Of a stretch of 64,000 nt of DNA, positions 33,790 through 43,081 are shown in pieces. Position 1 is the first letter of the stretch, and each line of letters starts with the position of its first letter. This DNA is from Treponema sp. (lineage in GTDB: Bacteria > Spirochaetota > Spirochaetia > Treponematales > Breznakiellaceae). The notes beneath the pieces were generated by a model. The model saw nothing but the letters and a program-made list of their open reading frames with translations. It was not told the origin of the DNA and made no database searches. The DNA is taken from the NCBI GenBank assembly GCA_031257195.1, contig JAIRPD010000131.1:42112-106111 (forward strand). The letters are read 5' to 3'. A program made the position numbers and the translations under genes.

Positions 33790-34020
33790 ACTTCTAGAAC
33801 ATGTTCCAGGACTTCTAGAACATGTTCCAGGACTTCTAGAACATGCTCTACGACTTCTAGAACATGCTCTACGACTTCTAGAACATGCTCTACGATTTCT
33901 AGAACATGTTCCAGGACTTCTAGAACATGTTCTACGACTTCTAGAACATGTTCTACGACTTCTAGAACATGCTCTACGATTTCTAGAACATGTTCCAGGA
34001 CTTCTAGAGAGGTTTCCACG
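33790..34020. repeat. 21-bp minisatellite array
   Basis: Ten head-to-tail copies of a 21-bp unit occupy 33790-33999, with an eleventh degenerate copy to 34020. The invariant part is CTAGAACATG; the last eight bases are TTCCAGG-, CTCTACG- or TTCTACG-type. The array order is A A B B B A C C B A; the two later A copies start ATTT rather than ACTT, showing a higher-order 84-bp duplication. AGAACATGTTCT within some units is a palindrome. Read on the minus strand from GTG 34019 it stays open to 33636 as heptads of LEHVLEV type, but there is no ribosome site and two plus-strand frames are open as well, so I do not call a gene. The surrounding 33612-34123 has no other supported gene. Confidence 0.9.
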
Positions 34021-34123
34021 AGTTCTAAAAGGCCCGGAACGGGCTCTACGACCTCGGGAATAGGCGCGAGGCGTTCTACAAGGGGTTCTAAAAAGCCCGG
34101 AACGGGCCCCGGAACGGGCCCTC

Positions 34124-34744
34124 TTACGGCTCTTCCAGGGCCTGAAACTGTTCCCGTACGGACCGGAGCAGAGCCAGCTCCCGGTCTATGGTTTTACCGT
34201 AGTCCAGGGTTTTTTGCTCGATAATCCGGTAAGCCTCGTCTTCCCAGAATTCCACCCCGTTTCCATGGAGCCGCGTAAACCGGAAACGCCGGTCCCGGGC
34301 CTTTTCCGCCCAGGAAGCGGCCTCGGCCCAATAGGACCGGGCGTTTTCAAAACAGTTTTCCGCTATCCCCAGGCTTTTCAGGTTCAGTTCTTTCCAGGGG
34401 GCGTTATAAAAAAAGGCCCGGCGCTTGTTATACTTGTTCGCCAGAAAGAGGTATTGCTCGATCATCTTTAAATTAAGGTGCATCATAAAAAGGTAACGGT
34501 ACTTTTCGTACTCCTCCTCCGTTTCTATCAAAGCCAGGGCGTAGAGAGGATTGGTAAAGTTAGCCCCCAGGGCCCGTTCCAGCCAGTAGATGTTTTCCAC
34601 CGTGTCATCCGGGTACTGGTTGTAGTGAACGTGGAACAGACGGTAGTACTGTTCCTTGTACATAATCACGTAGGCGTTCAGCCCGGGGGGAATCAGGAGA
34701 CTCAGGAGGGCGATCAAAAGCAAGACCAGCGCGGGAGGCTTCAT
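34124..34744 (-). CDS. Exported hypothetical protein, spirochaetal
   Basis: 206 residues. Signal peptide (PPALVLLLIALLSLLIPPGL) cut near NAYV, then a helical, Tyr/Phe-rich body (YKEQYYRLFHVHYNQYPDDT, FMMHLNLKMIEQYLFLANKY, WAEAASWAEKARDRRF). No lipobox. It overlaps the tmk stop by ATGA and has GAGGGGG before the ATG, so it is translated from the tmk transcript. Family unknown to me; probable periplasmic protein. Confidence 0.7.
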   Translation of the reverse strand: MKPPALVLLLIALLSLLIPPGLNAYVIMYKEQYYRLFHVHYNQYPDDTVENIYWLERALGANFTNPLYALALIETEEEYEKYRYLFMMHLNLKMIEQYLFLANKYNKRRAFFYNAPWKELNLKSLGIAENCFENARSYWAEAASWAEKARDRRFRFTRLHGNGVEFWEDEAYRIIEQKTLDYGKTIDRELALLRSVREQFQALEEP

Positions 34745-35385
34745 TTCCCCCTCATTATCGGCATTTCCCGGACCGCCCTCCAGATCGCTTCCCCCACCTC
34801 CTCCGGGGGGCGGGTTCCGTCCAGGCTCAGTACCCGGACCCCATCCCTTTCCAGTTGGGGAAGAAGCTCCCGGTAGGCCCCCCGGACTTTGGCCAGGAAA
34901 TCCGCCTTTTCATAGATTTCCCGTTCCCCCGGGGAACGCCGTTCTATCCGGTCCATGGCGGTTTGGGGATCGATGTCCAGGTAAATAAGCAGTTCCGGCT
35001 GGGGAAAGGGGGCGTTCAGCGCTTCCGGGAGTTCCCGGCCGCATTCCAGACCCTGGTATACCAGGGAAGAAGGGATGTAACGGTCGGAAACGGCCAACTC
35101 CCCCCGGCGGCAGCGCTCCAAAAGCCCCCCCGGGGCGTGGAGATGTTCCCCCCGGTCGGCGGCGAACAGCCGGGCCAGGGTTTCCTTTTCCACGGAAAGT
35201 TCCCCCCGTAAAACCCGGCGGATAAAAAGCCCCACCGGGCCGGGGCTGGGCTCGCGGGTGGCGAAAAGCGGAACCGTCCCGGCCAGGCCCGGTTCCGCCC
35301 CGTGGCGGCGTTTGAGGCCCTCCAGGGCCGTGGTAGTCCCGCTGCCGTCGCAGCCCTCGATAACGACGAAATTGGGTAAGATCAT
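34741..35385 (-). CDS. tmk: Thymidylate kinase
   Basis: Phosphorylates dTMP to dTDP. 214 residues. VVIEGCDGSGTTT is the P-loop, with Thr where Lys is usual (GxDGxGK[ST]); then LFATREPSPGPVGLFIRR (the DR/RxP dTMP motif region), FAADRGEHL, VSDRYIPSSLVYQGLE and a LID region YLDIDPQTAMDRIERRSPG. All other motifs are intact, so activity is likely despite the missing Lys. ATG at 35385 has no ribosome site but a TATAAA box five bases before it, suggesting a leaderless start. Divergent from tamB. Confidence 0.9.
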   Translation of the reverse strand: MILPNFVVIEGCDGSGTTTALEGLKRRHGAEPGLAGTVPLFATREPSPGPVGLFIRRVLRGELSVEKETLARLFAADRGEHLHAPGGLLERCRRGELAVSDRYIPSSLVYQGLECGRELPEALNAPFPQPELLIYLDIDPQTAMDRIERRSPGEREIYEKADFLAKVRGAYRELLPQLERDGVRVLSLDGTRPPEEVGEAIWRAVREMPIMRGK

Positions 35386-35390
35386 GCTTT

Positions 35391-35399
35391 TTTATACCA
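35391..35399 (-). promoter_or_regulatory. Extended -10 promoter at tmk
   Basis: TGGTATAAA on the minus strand (35399-35391): an extended -10 motif whose predicted start falls at or within the tmk ATG (35385). No convincing -35 hexamer is seen. Confidence 0.5.
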
Positions 35400-35465
35400 T
35401 ATCGTAGTTAATTAAAAGAGGGGCAAATTCCCCTTAGTGCCGATACTGATAATGGAGTATTGTAA

Positions 35466-38400
35466 GTGGACGCCGCCCGTACCAAACGCCTGGTACTGAT
35501 AGAAGTGCTTATTTTCTTTACCCTCGTCGCCAACACGGCCCTCCTGTTCCGACCCTTCATGGCGGTGATCAATAAAAACATCTACGCCGTCCGGGACACC
35601 CTGATTGGCGGGGTAGAGGAGGTACTTCACCGTCCAATCCGCTACGCCTCCACCCGGCCTTCCATTATCGGCTCGGTGGAAATCCGGGATATTACCGTGG
35701 GAGAGGACCCGGACCCCCTGCTTTCCGTTGACTGGCTCTATGTGGAATACTCCCTGCTGGATTTGATTTTAGGGAGAGGCATGGCCTCAATCAGGCAGGT
35801 CATCCTCACGGGGCCCGCGATTTCCTACGACCTGGAGCGGGACAAGGATTTGGCGGCCCTTTTTAGCGGGACCCCGGGGGGAGGCCGGAAATTCAGGCTT
35901 TCGCCGGATTGCGGTTTCCACGTGGAGGACGGAAGAATTCAAATCAAAGGCCCCTCCGCTGTTTTGGGGATCGGCGGTTTTCTCCTGGACGGGACCATAC
36001 AAAAGGGCCTGGTCAATGTAACAGGCCAGTGGCATAAGCCGGCCTTTGCCGGTTCCGGCGGCGTCCCGGAACTTTCCCTGGACGGGGAGATCAGCGGCGC
36101 CTTTTCCGATGATTTTAAGGACGGCGATGTCCAGGTGCGGATCAACTCCTTTGAGGGCGACGGGTTTTTGGTTAAAAACCTGGGACTGGGGATTTTCTTT
36201 AAGGAAGATGGGATAGAGGCCCTGCAAAACGGGGAACTGCCCCTCTTCTTTAACGCCCGGTACACGCCCGGCAGGGGGGAATTTTCCGGCTCGGTTTCGC
36301 TGGAAAAGCTGGTCCTGGAGGACGCGGTTACCCTTTCCGGTCCCCTGGAGGGCTTTAGAAAAGCCCTGGACCTTAAGCTTTCGGGAAAGGGGGCCTTCAC
36401 TTTCAGGAGCCGCCAGGACCGGGACCTGCGCCCCGCGGGGTTTGTTACCCCCGTATCAAGGCTTGACTACGATTTTAACCTGACCGGGGAGTACCCCCCC
36501 GAATCCCGGGGGGATTCCTTTCCCGTCCGGGGGTTTATCCTGGAGGGAACGGGAAACGGCGGGGGGCTTTTTATCTCGCGGTGCCGTTTTGATTTTGACC
36601 GGGGTTCCGTGGGATACCAGGGGGATGTGATTTTCCGGTCCCTGGAACCCCAGGGAACCCTGACCTTTAACGGGTTCAGCCTTACCGGCGACGGAAGCCT
36701 TAACGGGGTCCTGTCTTTTTCCCGGACCGGCCAGGGGATCAGGGTCAGCGCCCCCTCATTTTTTGTTGGCCGGACGCTCCTTTCCGGTTTGAGCGGAAAC
36801 CTGACCCGTCAGGAGGGGGAGAACGCCTGGGACCTGCGGTTCAGCCATTTTACCGGCGCCGGGGAGGGGGGGGTGTTTTCCATCCAGGGTTCCTTCGCGC
36901 CGGGAAACCTGGCCGGGGGGAGCCCCGGGCGGATGAACGGATCCCTGTTACTCAGGAATTTCGCGCTGGCCGGCGTGATCGACATGGCCCGGCCCTTTGT
37001 CAGCCTGGGCGCGAAAACCGGGAATTGGGCGGAAAAGACCTTCCTGGGCGCGGAGGTTATCTTTACCACCGATTTCCGGGGCCTTTCCTATACCGCCCCC
37101 CGGGTTCAGGCCCGCTATGGGGAAAACGCGCTGGCCTTCGCGTCCCTTTCCGGAACCCACCGGCGGGTGGAAACCAGCGGCGGCCGCCTGGAGTGGCCGG
37201 GGGGGGGCGCGGATTTTTCCCTGGGCGCGGATTTTTCCCAGATCGGGGATATTTCTTTCAATTCCCGCCTTTTCTACCACGGCCAGGCCTACACCTTTCA
37301 GGGGAACCTTCTGGAACAACGGAATCTTGTCATCCGGGGTTCCCATGGCCTGGTGGTGAACGTCCAGATCCCGGAGCGGGGCGCCCTCACGGCCCGGGCC
37401 TCGCTTAACGCTTTTCCGCTGCCCTACCGGGATCGCTGGGCCTATCTTGACTTTGAGTCGGTACTGCGTTACGGCGGTCCCTCGTCCTGGGATATGGACC
37501 TCCAGCGCTTGGTGATACGGGACCCCGGGGCTTATTCCGTTCCCGCGGTTTTAACGGTCCACGGGCAGGCCAACCAGAACGGCTTAAATCTCGACACCGT
37601 TTCCTACGAGGACCGGTATGGAAAATTGGAGGGAACCGCCGCGGCGCTTTGGGAGGGGAATTTTTCCCTCATCGACGCGTCCCTGGTGCTGGATAACGAT
37701 AAGGAGGGGAAGGAGGCGGAACGGCTGGCGGCGGATCTTTTTTACGACCAGGGGATGATGGAATTCCACGGGATCCTCCTGGGGTTCCAGGCGGACCGGC
37801 TGGCGGATAGTGGAACCGGCTCCCTGATCTCCGCGGAAATGTACGGCCTGTGGAACGGGGATTACTATTCGGCCAGCCTTTCCCTCGATTCCCTGCGGGG
37901 CAGGTACCGGGAACAGCCCTATTCCCTTTCGGCCAAGGCCCTGTTGTACCCGGAACGGTTTATCGTTTCCCAGATCTACGGCACCCTGGGGGAGACGGAG
38001 GCGATGATTCCCTCGTTTTCCGTGGATCGCGCCGCCGGACGGATGGACACCGAGGGGCGGGTGTATGGCCGGGTAAAGGGCCACGATATGGGGCTTACCC
38101 TGTCGTTGGGGGTGAATTTTCAACCCATAGAAACCTGGCGGGACCTGAAAACCGCGGCCGGTTCCTTTTCGGGGATCATGGAAGTCCGGAACACCTTTAT
38201 CAACGAGCGGGAACGGCAGGAGCCGTTTAGCTTTATTTTTACCCGGACCAGCCCGGAAGCTAACCTGCCGGGGTTCATCCGCGTTTCCGGGGGGCCGGAA
38301 AACATGTTCCGGCTGGAAATGGAAGAAGATCCCGCCGGAAAGACGGCGGAGCGGACCTTTACGGTTTCGCTTTCCGCCCCCTCCCCGGTACAGGGGACCA

Positions 38401-39890
38401 TCGCCGGCGCGCTGGAGGGGTCCGTCATCGACGCCTGGGCCTCGGATGTGTACGTTGATTTGCCCGGCCTTTGGGATGTTATCCCCATAGACAAAGAGGT
38501 GGTGGACTTTACCGGCGGCTTTATTACCGGCGAAACCCGGGTGTACGGCTCCCTTTTTGACCCCGAATTCGCGGGTTCCGCCTGGGGGTCGGGGATTACC
38601 ATCGTCGTCCCCGAATATGTGGGGGCGGAAATAGGCCCGGGAACGGGTACGGCGGCGCTGGAGGGGAACGAGATTTCCTTTGGTCCCATCCTGGCGGCCT
38701 GCGGCGAGGGGAGCGGCGTGTTAAACGGCTGGGTAAGTTTTAACCGCTGGATTCCCAGTTTTTACCTGGATATTGTCTCGGACAAGGCCATACCCGCGGA
38801 TTTTGACATCTCCGGGGTAAAAGCCAAGGGCAGCGTCTCGGGGCACATGGAGCTGCTGCTGGAAAACAAGGAAGTCCTGACCATCACCGGGAACCTGGAC
38901 GTCAGCGACACGGAGATAACCGTCAACGCCGCGGAAATGGAGCGGGCCCGGGAAGGGCGGGACAGGGAAGGCAAGGTGGAGGTGGTGGTCGATCTTCAGG
39001 TAAACGCCGGCCGGCGGGTGGAATTTATCTGGCCCGACCCAAAGACCTCCCTGATCCGGGCCTACGGGGACGCGGGTTCCAGCCTTCGGATAGAGGGGGA
39101 TACCCGGATACCCCAGCTTAGTCTGGATGGGAACATCCTCTTCCGGGGCGGGGAACTGTACTACCTCCAGCGGAGTTTCTATATCCGGGAAGGGCAGATA
39201 GTCTTTAACGGCAACGACCCCGAAATTGACCCCCGGATCAGCGCCCGGGCGGAAATTCAGGACCGGAACGATGACGGACCGGTAACCATCGCGCTCGTGG
39301 TGGACAATATGCCCCTGAGTTCCTTCCTGACCGGTATGCCCCGGCTTGAGTCTACCCCCTCCCTTTCCCAGCAAGAAATTTACAGCATTTTGGGCCAGGC
39401 CCCCTCCCTAAGTACCGAGACGGACGCCTCCAACCTCAATCCCCTTATTAACGCTTCCATAGAGATGCTGCTCCAGCGGATCCTGTTTCGCGGGGCGGAA
39501 CGGCAGATCAGGAACATTCTTAAGCTGGACATGCTTTCTTTCAGGACCCAGATACTGCAAAACGCCCTGTGGGGGACCACCCCGAACCAGGGGTCGGAGA
39601 CATCCCTGGAGGCCGGGCAGGGACAATCCAACTCGGCGGGTAACTATTTGGACAATACCGCTGTTTATATGGGTAAATATCTGGGGTTAAACATTTTTGT
39701 GGAGTCCATGGTCTCCTTCCGTTATGACCAATACCGGCGGGAATACGGGGGACTGCGGCTGGAGCCTGAAATAGGCCTGAATTTCAGAACCCCCCTGGCC
39801 GACATACGCTGGAACGTCATGCCCCAGCGGCTGGAGAATTTGTTTGTGAGCGATCAGTCCATATCCCTTGTTTGGCGCTGGTCTTTTTAA
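35466..39890 (+). CDS. tamB: TamB/DUF490-family translocation and assembly protein
   Basis: 1474 residues. One N-terminal membrane anchor (LVLIEVLIFFTLVANTALLF) followed by a long periplasmic beta-taco built of repeated amphipathic strands, and the conserved C-terminal DUF490 domain with GGELYYLQRSFYIREGQIVF and NGNDPEIDPRISARAEI. TamB-like proteins bridge inner and outer membranes and carry phospholipids or help outer-membrane assembly. Start GTG 35466 has GGAG eight bases before. The bamA, skp and mutS genes follow on the same strand, the same order as remembered for T. pallidum. The absence of tamA nearby suggests BamA is the outer-membrane partner. Confidence 0.9.
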   Translation: MDAARTKRLVLIEVLIFFTLVANTALLFRPFMAVINKNIYAVRDTLIGGVEEVLHRPIRYASTRPSIIGSVEIRDITVGEDPDPLLSVDWLYVEYSLLDLILGRGMASIRQVILTGPAISYDLERDKDLAALFSGTPGGGRKFRLSPDCGFHVEDGRIQIKGPSAVLGIGGFLLDGTIQKGLVNVTGQWHKPAFAGSGGVPELSLDGEISGAFSDDFKDGDVQVRINSFEGDGFLVKNLGLGIFFKEDGIEALQNGELPLFFNARYTPGRGEFSGSVSLEKLVLEDAVTLSGPLEGFRKALDLKLSGKGAFTFRSRQDRDLRPAGFVTPVSRLDYDFNLTGEYPPESRGDSFPVRGFILEGTGNGGGLFISRCRFDFDRGSVGYQGDVIFRSLEPQGTLTFNGFSLTGDGSLNGVLSFSRTGQGIRVSAPSFFVGRTLLSGLSGNLTRQEGENAWDLRFSHFTGAGEGGVFSIQGSFAPGNLAGGSPGRMNGSLLLRNFALAGVIDMARPFVSLGAKTGNWAEKTFLGAEVIFTTDFRGLSYTAPRVQARYGENALAFASLSGTHRRVETSGGRLEWPGGGADFSLGADFSQIGDISFNSRLFYHGQAYTFQGNLLEQRNLVIRGSHGLVVNVQIPERGALTARASLNAFPLPYRDRWAYLDFESVLRYGGPSSWDMDLQRLVIRDPGAYSVPAVLTVHGQANQNGLNLDTVSYEDRYGKLEGTAAALWEGNFSLIDASLVLDNDKEGKEAERLAADLFYDQGMMEFHGILLGFQADRLADSGTGSLISAEMYGLWNGDYYSASLSLDSLRGRYREQPYSLSAKALLYPERFIVSQIYGTLGETEAMIPSFSVDRAAGRMDTEGRVYGRVKGHDMGLTLSLGVNFQPIETWRDLKTAAGSFSGIMEVRNTFINERERQEPFSFIFTRTSPEANLPGFIRVSGGPENMFRLEMEEDPAGKTAERTFTVSLSAPSPVQGTIAGALEGSVIDAWASDVYVDLPGLWDVIPIDKEVVDFTGGFITGETRVYGSLFDPEFAGSAWGSGITIVVPEYVGAEIGPGTGTAALEGNEISFGPILAACGEGSGVLNGWVSFNRWIPSFYLDIVSDKAIPADFDISGVKAKGSVSGHMELLLENKEVLTITGNLDVSDTEITVNAAEMERAREGRDREGKVEVVVDLQVNAGRRVEFIWPDPKTSLIRAYGDAGSSLRIEGDTRIPQLSLDGNILFRGGELYYLQRSFYIREGQIVFNGNDPEIDPRISARAEIQDRNDDGPVTIALVVDNMPLSSFLTGMPRLESTPSLSQQEIYSILGQAPSLSTETDASNLNPLINASIEMLLQRILFRGAERQIRNILKLDMLSFRTQILQNALWGTTPNQGSETSLEAGQGQSNSAGNYLDNTAVYMGKYLGLNIFVESMVSFRYDQYRREYGGLRLEPEIGLNFRTPLADIRWNVMPQRLENLFVSDQSISLVWRWSF

Positions 39891-39943
39891 AAACACCCGG
39901 GGTTGAAAAAGGGCGCGCCCTCCGCCGGACCGAAGGTCCGCGC

Positions 39944-39973
39944 TTGCTCCTGGGTTCTCCCTTGGTGTATACT
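39944..39973 (+). promoter_or_regulatory. Possible bamA promoter
   Basis: TTGCTC (39944-39949), 18-base spacer, TATACT (39968-39973). Start expected near 39980, just at the ribosome site, giving a leader of about ten bases. It would let bamA-skp be expressed separately from tamB. Confidence 0.35.
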
Positions 39974-39989
39974 TTTTTCAGGAGTTTTG

Positions 39990-42521
39990 ATGCGCTGTTT
40001 TTTTGCGGCAACATTCTTGTTTTTCACGATTTTTCTTTGTTTTTCCCAGTCGCCGGAGACGGGGGGGCCGTCGGGGCAGGGCCCGGACTGGTACCAGGGG
40101 AAGCCCATTAAGGATATCCGTTTTATGGGCTTAAAATCCGTCCGGCTTTCGGAACTGGAAAGCGTTGTGGAACCCTACAAGGGCGGGGTTTTTTCCGACG
40201 CCCTGTACCTGGAAATCCAGAGCAAACTCTACGCCCTGGAATACTTTGAGCTTATAACCCCCACGGCGATTCCCGCGGACAGCGCCGGCGGCGCGGTGAT
40301 CCTCCAGTTCGCGGTGGTGGAACGGCCCACGGTGTCAAAAATCACCTTTTTGGGCAACGCGGCCCTTAAACGGCGGGATCTGATAAGCGCCGTTACCATC
40401 AAGGTAAACGACGTGGCCAATACGATGATCGTCCGCTCCGACGAGGAGGCGGTCCGTAACAGGTATGTGGAAAAGGGCTTTCCCGACGTCCGGGTCCGGT
40501 CGGAGATCCGGGCGGGAAAAAACAACACCGTGGAGGTTCTTTTTCATATTACCGAGGGCGAGCGGATCATCATTACGGACATTTATTTTGAGGGGAACAC
40601 GGTTTTTTCCAACAGTACCCTCCGGGGCAGGCTTTCCATGAAGGCCAAGGGGATAGGGCCCGGGAGGAGCGGGGCGTTCCAGGACGCGAGGCTCATGGCC
40701 GACCGGGAAGCCCTGACCAGGTACTACCATGACCGGGGATACCTGGACGCCGAGGTAACCGACGTTGTCCAGGATGTGGTAAAGGATAAAGATGGTAATA
40801 ACAACATGGTTATTACCTACCGTCTTTACGAGGGACGGATCTATGTCTTTAACGGGATCCGCTTTGAGGGAAACGAAATCTTTACCGACGAACAGCTCCA
40901 GGGGCTGGTCCGTTCCGAAACCGGCAAAGCGGCTAACGCCTCCAGGATCGAGGCGGATCTGCAGCGGGTGGCGGATCTGTACTATGAAAACGGCTATATC
41001 TTTAATTCCATAAGCCGGGAAGAATCCCGGGACACCGGGGACGGGCTTGTCTCCTTTACCGTCCAGATCGCCGAACGGGGAAGGGCCCATATCGAGAATA
41101 TCGTTATCCGGGGGAACAAGAAAACCAAAGATTCGGTGATCCTCCGGGAGATACCCCTGGAACCGGGGGATGTCTTCTCAAAGACCAAGGTAATGACCGC
41201 CTTCAGGAACCTGATGAACCTTCAGTACTTTTCCAACGTGCTTCCCGAGCCGGCGCAGGGCAGCGACGACAGCCTGATGGATCTGATCATCAACCTGGAG
41301 GAAGCGCCCACCATGGACATTCAGTTTGGCCTGACCTTTTCCGGCTCCTCCGATCCCGGCGATTTTCCCGTTTCGGGTATTCTAGCCTGGACGGACCGGA
41401 ATTTTCTTGGCTACGGAAACCAGGTCAAGGCGGAAACGCAGCTCTCCACCACCAACCAAAGCCTTTCCCTCCAGTACTCACAGCGCTGGCTGGGAAATCT
41501 GCCCCTTTCCTGGGGGGTGGATTTAAGCGGCAGCCACGCCACAAAACATACCGCCATGAACAATGGGATTACCGGCCCGGTCTTTAACGGCGACGAAAGC
41601 GGCGCTTTCCCCGACGGTTTTTACGATTACAATTCTTACCTGAACGCCGGTAAACTCCCCCGGGACGAGTACCTGATGAAATACGATCAGTGGTACATTT
41701 CCCTGGGCCTTTCCTCCACCTACCGCTGGTACACGCTCCTCGGCACCCTGGGCGCGGGGGGCGGGATACGGACCGGTCTTGTGAGGAACAGCTATGACAG
41801 CGGGCTGCGTCCTTTTGATCCGGTAATCCGGGAACGGAACCAGAAATGGACTCCGGTGAACTCGATCTGGACCCTCCTGTACCTGGATAACCGGGACCTG
41901 TACTACGATCCCTCCCAAGGTTACTACGGCAGCCAGCGTTTTTCCTTTTACGGGTTCTTTCCCATAGAGCTGGAACACTACATCCGCAGCGATACCAAGG
42001 CCGAGTTTTTCTTTACCCTCTTTGACATCCGCGTCACCGATAAATGGCACTTTAAATCCGTGCTGGCCCTTCATTCGGGGCTGTCCTTTATTTTTCCCCA
42101 GCTTGGCTGGGATGAGCCGGTGGTGGAGGACACGAACAAACTCTACATTGACGGAATGTTTGTGGGCAGGGGCTGGCTGGGGGAACGGACCAACCGGGGG
42201 TTCGCCCTTTGGGAAAACTGGGCGGAAATTCGCTTTCCCCTGGTGCCCAATTTACTGGCCCTTGACTGGTTCTTTGACGCCGATGTAAAAAAAGATAGTC
42301 CCCGGGACTTTTTTGGCCAGTTGGCCCTGGAAGACTGGCGTTTTAGCCTGGGGGGGGGTCTGCGTTTTACGATACCCCAGTTTCCTTTCCGTTTTCTCCT
42401 GGCCAAACGGTTCCGGGTGGTGGACGGCAAGGTGGAATGGCAGCAGGGCGGCCTGTTTCAGTCCAGTAAAAAGAACAGCGGCCTTGATTTTGTTATTTCC
42501 TTCGCTATACCCACAAGTTAG
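39990..42521 (+). CDS. bamA: Outer-membrane protein assembly factor BamA
   Basis: Inserts beta-barrel proteins into the outer membrane. 843 residues from ATG 39990, chosen because AGGAG lies five bases before it and a signal peptide (RCFFAATFLFFTIFLCFSQS) follows at once. Five POTRA domains (first IKDIRFMGLKSVRLSELESV, others with FEGNTVFSNSTLRGRL, FEGNEIFTDEQLQGLV, IRGNKKTKDSVILREIPLEP) precede the barrel (about 430-843). The family motif appears as VGRGWLGERTNRGFALW. The T. pallidum counterpart Tp92/TP0326 is well studied. Followed directly by its chaperone skp. Confidence 0.96.
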   Translation: MRCFFAATFLFFTIFLCFSQSPETGGPSGQGPDWYQGKPIKDIRFMGLKSVRLSELESVVEPYKGGVFSDALYLEIQSKLYALEYFELITPTAIPADSAGGAVILQFAVVERPTVSKITFLGNAALKRRDLISAVTIKVNDVANTMIVRSDEEAVRNRYVEKGFPDVRVRSEIRAGKNNTVEVLFHITEGERIIITDIYFEGNTVFSNSTLRGRLSMKAKGIGPGRSGAFQDARLMADREALTRYYHDRGYLDAEVTDVVQDVVKDKDGNNNMVITYRLYEGRIYVFNGIRFEGNEIFTDEQLQGLVRSETGKAANASRIEADLQRVADLYYENGYIFNSISREESRDTGDGLVSFTVQIAERGRAHIENIVIRGNKKTKDSVILREIPLEPGDVFSKTKVMTAFRNLMNLQYFSNVLPEPAQGSDDSLMDLIINLEEAPTMDIQFGLTFSGSSDPGDFPVSGILAWTDRNFLGYGNQVKAETQLSTTNQSLSLQYSQRWLGNLPLSWGVDLSGSHATKHTAMNNGITGPVFNGDESGAFPDGFYDYNSYLNAGKLPRDEYLMKYDQWYISLGLSSTYRWYTLLGTLGAGGGIRTGLVRNSYDSGLRPFDPVIRERNQKWTPVNSIWTLLYLDNRDLYYDPSQGYYGSQRFSFYGFFPIELEHYIRSDTKAEFFFTLFDIRVTDKWHFKSVLALHSGLSFIFPQLGWDEPVVEDTNKLYIDGMFVGRGWLGERTNRGFALWENWAEIRFPLVPNLLALDWFFDADVKKDSPRDFFGQLALEDWRFSLGGGLRFTIPQFPFRFLLAKRFRVVDGKVEWQQGGLFQSSKKNSGLDFVISFAIPTS

Positions 42522-42531
42522 GAGGTTTGAT

Positions 42532-43059
42532 ATGAAACGTTTTGGAATCGCCGCCCTGTTGCTGGGGGGGGCGCTGGCCGCCCTGGGCGCCCAGCAGTCC
42601 GTAACCCGTTTTGCCGTGGTGGATATGAACCGGGTTGTCGCCGCCTTGGGCGCCCAGTCGTCGGACGCGGCCCGGGCGGCTAACGAAAGGAACGCCGCTG
42701 CCCAGGCGGAGATAAACCGGCTTGGCGAGGAAATCGCGGGGCTCAAGGACCAGTTGGAAACCGCCCAGCGGGAAGATAAAAAAAGCCAGATCAACGATTT
42801 ACAGAAACAGATTTCCTCCAAGGAGGCGGCCCTTAAAAGGTACATGGCCGCCCTGCAGAAAGAACAGGCGGGCCTGCAGGCGAGCCTGCGGAACGACGAG
42901 GCCTTTTTAACCCGCCTGAACGGCATACTCCGGGCGGTGGCGGAAAGCGAGGGCTACAGCATGGTGCTGAGCAAGCAGGAGGGATCGGGGATCCTCTGGG
43001 TCAGTCCCTCGGTGGATATCACCAATAAAGTTTTAGAGCGGCTCAAGGGCCGGCGATAG
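42532..43059 (+). CDS. skp: OmpH/Skp-family periplasmic chaperone
   Basis: 175 residues. Holds unfolded outer-membrane proteins on the way to BamA. Signal peptide KRFGIAALLLGGALAALGAQ, then a conserved first strand FAVVDMNRVVAALGAQS and long tentacle helices (INRLGEEIAGLKDQLETAQR, RYMAALQKEQAGLQASLRND), closing with the beta segment GYSMVLSKQEGSGILW. ATG 42532 follows GGAGGTTTG, ten bases after bamA stops. Confidence 0.92.
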   Translation: MKRFGIAALLLGGALAALGAQQSVTRFAVVDMNRVVAALGAQSSDAARAANERNAAAQAEINRLGEEIAGLKDQLETAQREDKKSQINDLQKQISSKEAALKRYMAALQKEQAGLQASLRNDEAFLTRLNGILRAVAESEGYSMVLSKQEGSGILWVSPSVDITNKVLERLKGRR

Positions 43060-43081
43060 GGAACCAGGGCAAATATCCAGG

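Noticed and set aside
33790..33999. LexA/SOS boxes (GAACATGTTC)
   Set aside because: The half-sites are separated by two bases, not four as in the Gram-positive box, and ten regularly spaced copies fit a satellite better than operators.
33636..34019. Protein gene of heptad repeats on the minus strand
   Set aside because: Starts with GTG without ribosome site, and two plus-strand frames through the array are open as well; the open frame is explained by a 21-bp repeat without stops.
33790..34020. CRISPR array
   Set aside because: The 21-bp units are directly adjacent with no unique spacers, and no cas genes are nearby.
35439..35446. Sigma-28 promoter before tamB (GCCGATAC)
   Set aside because: No matching -35 box at the right distance and the target is not a flagellar gene.
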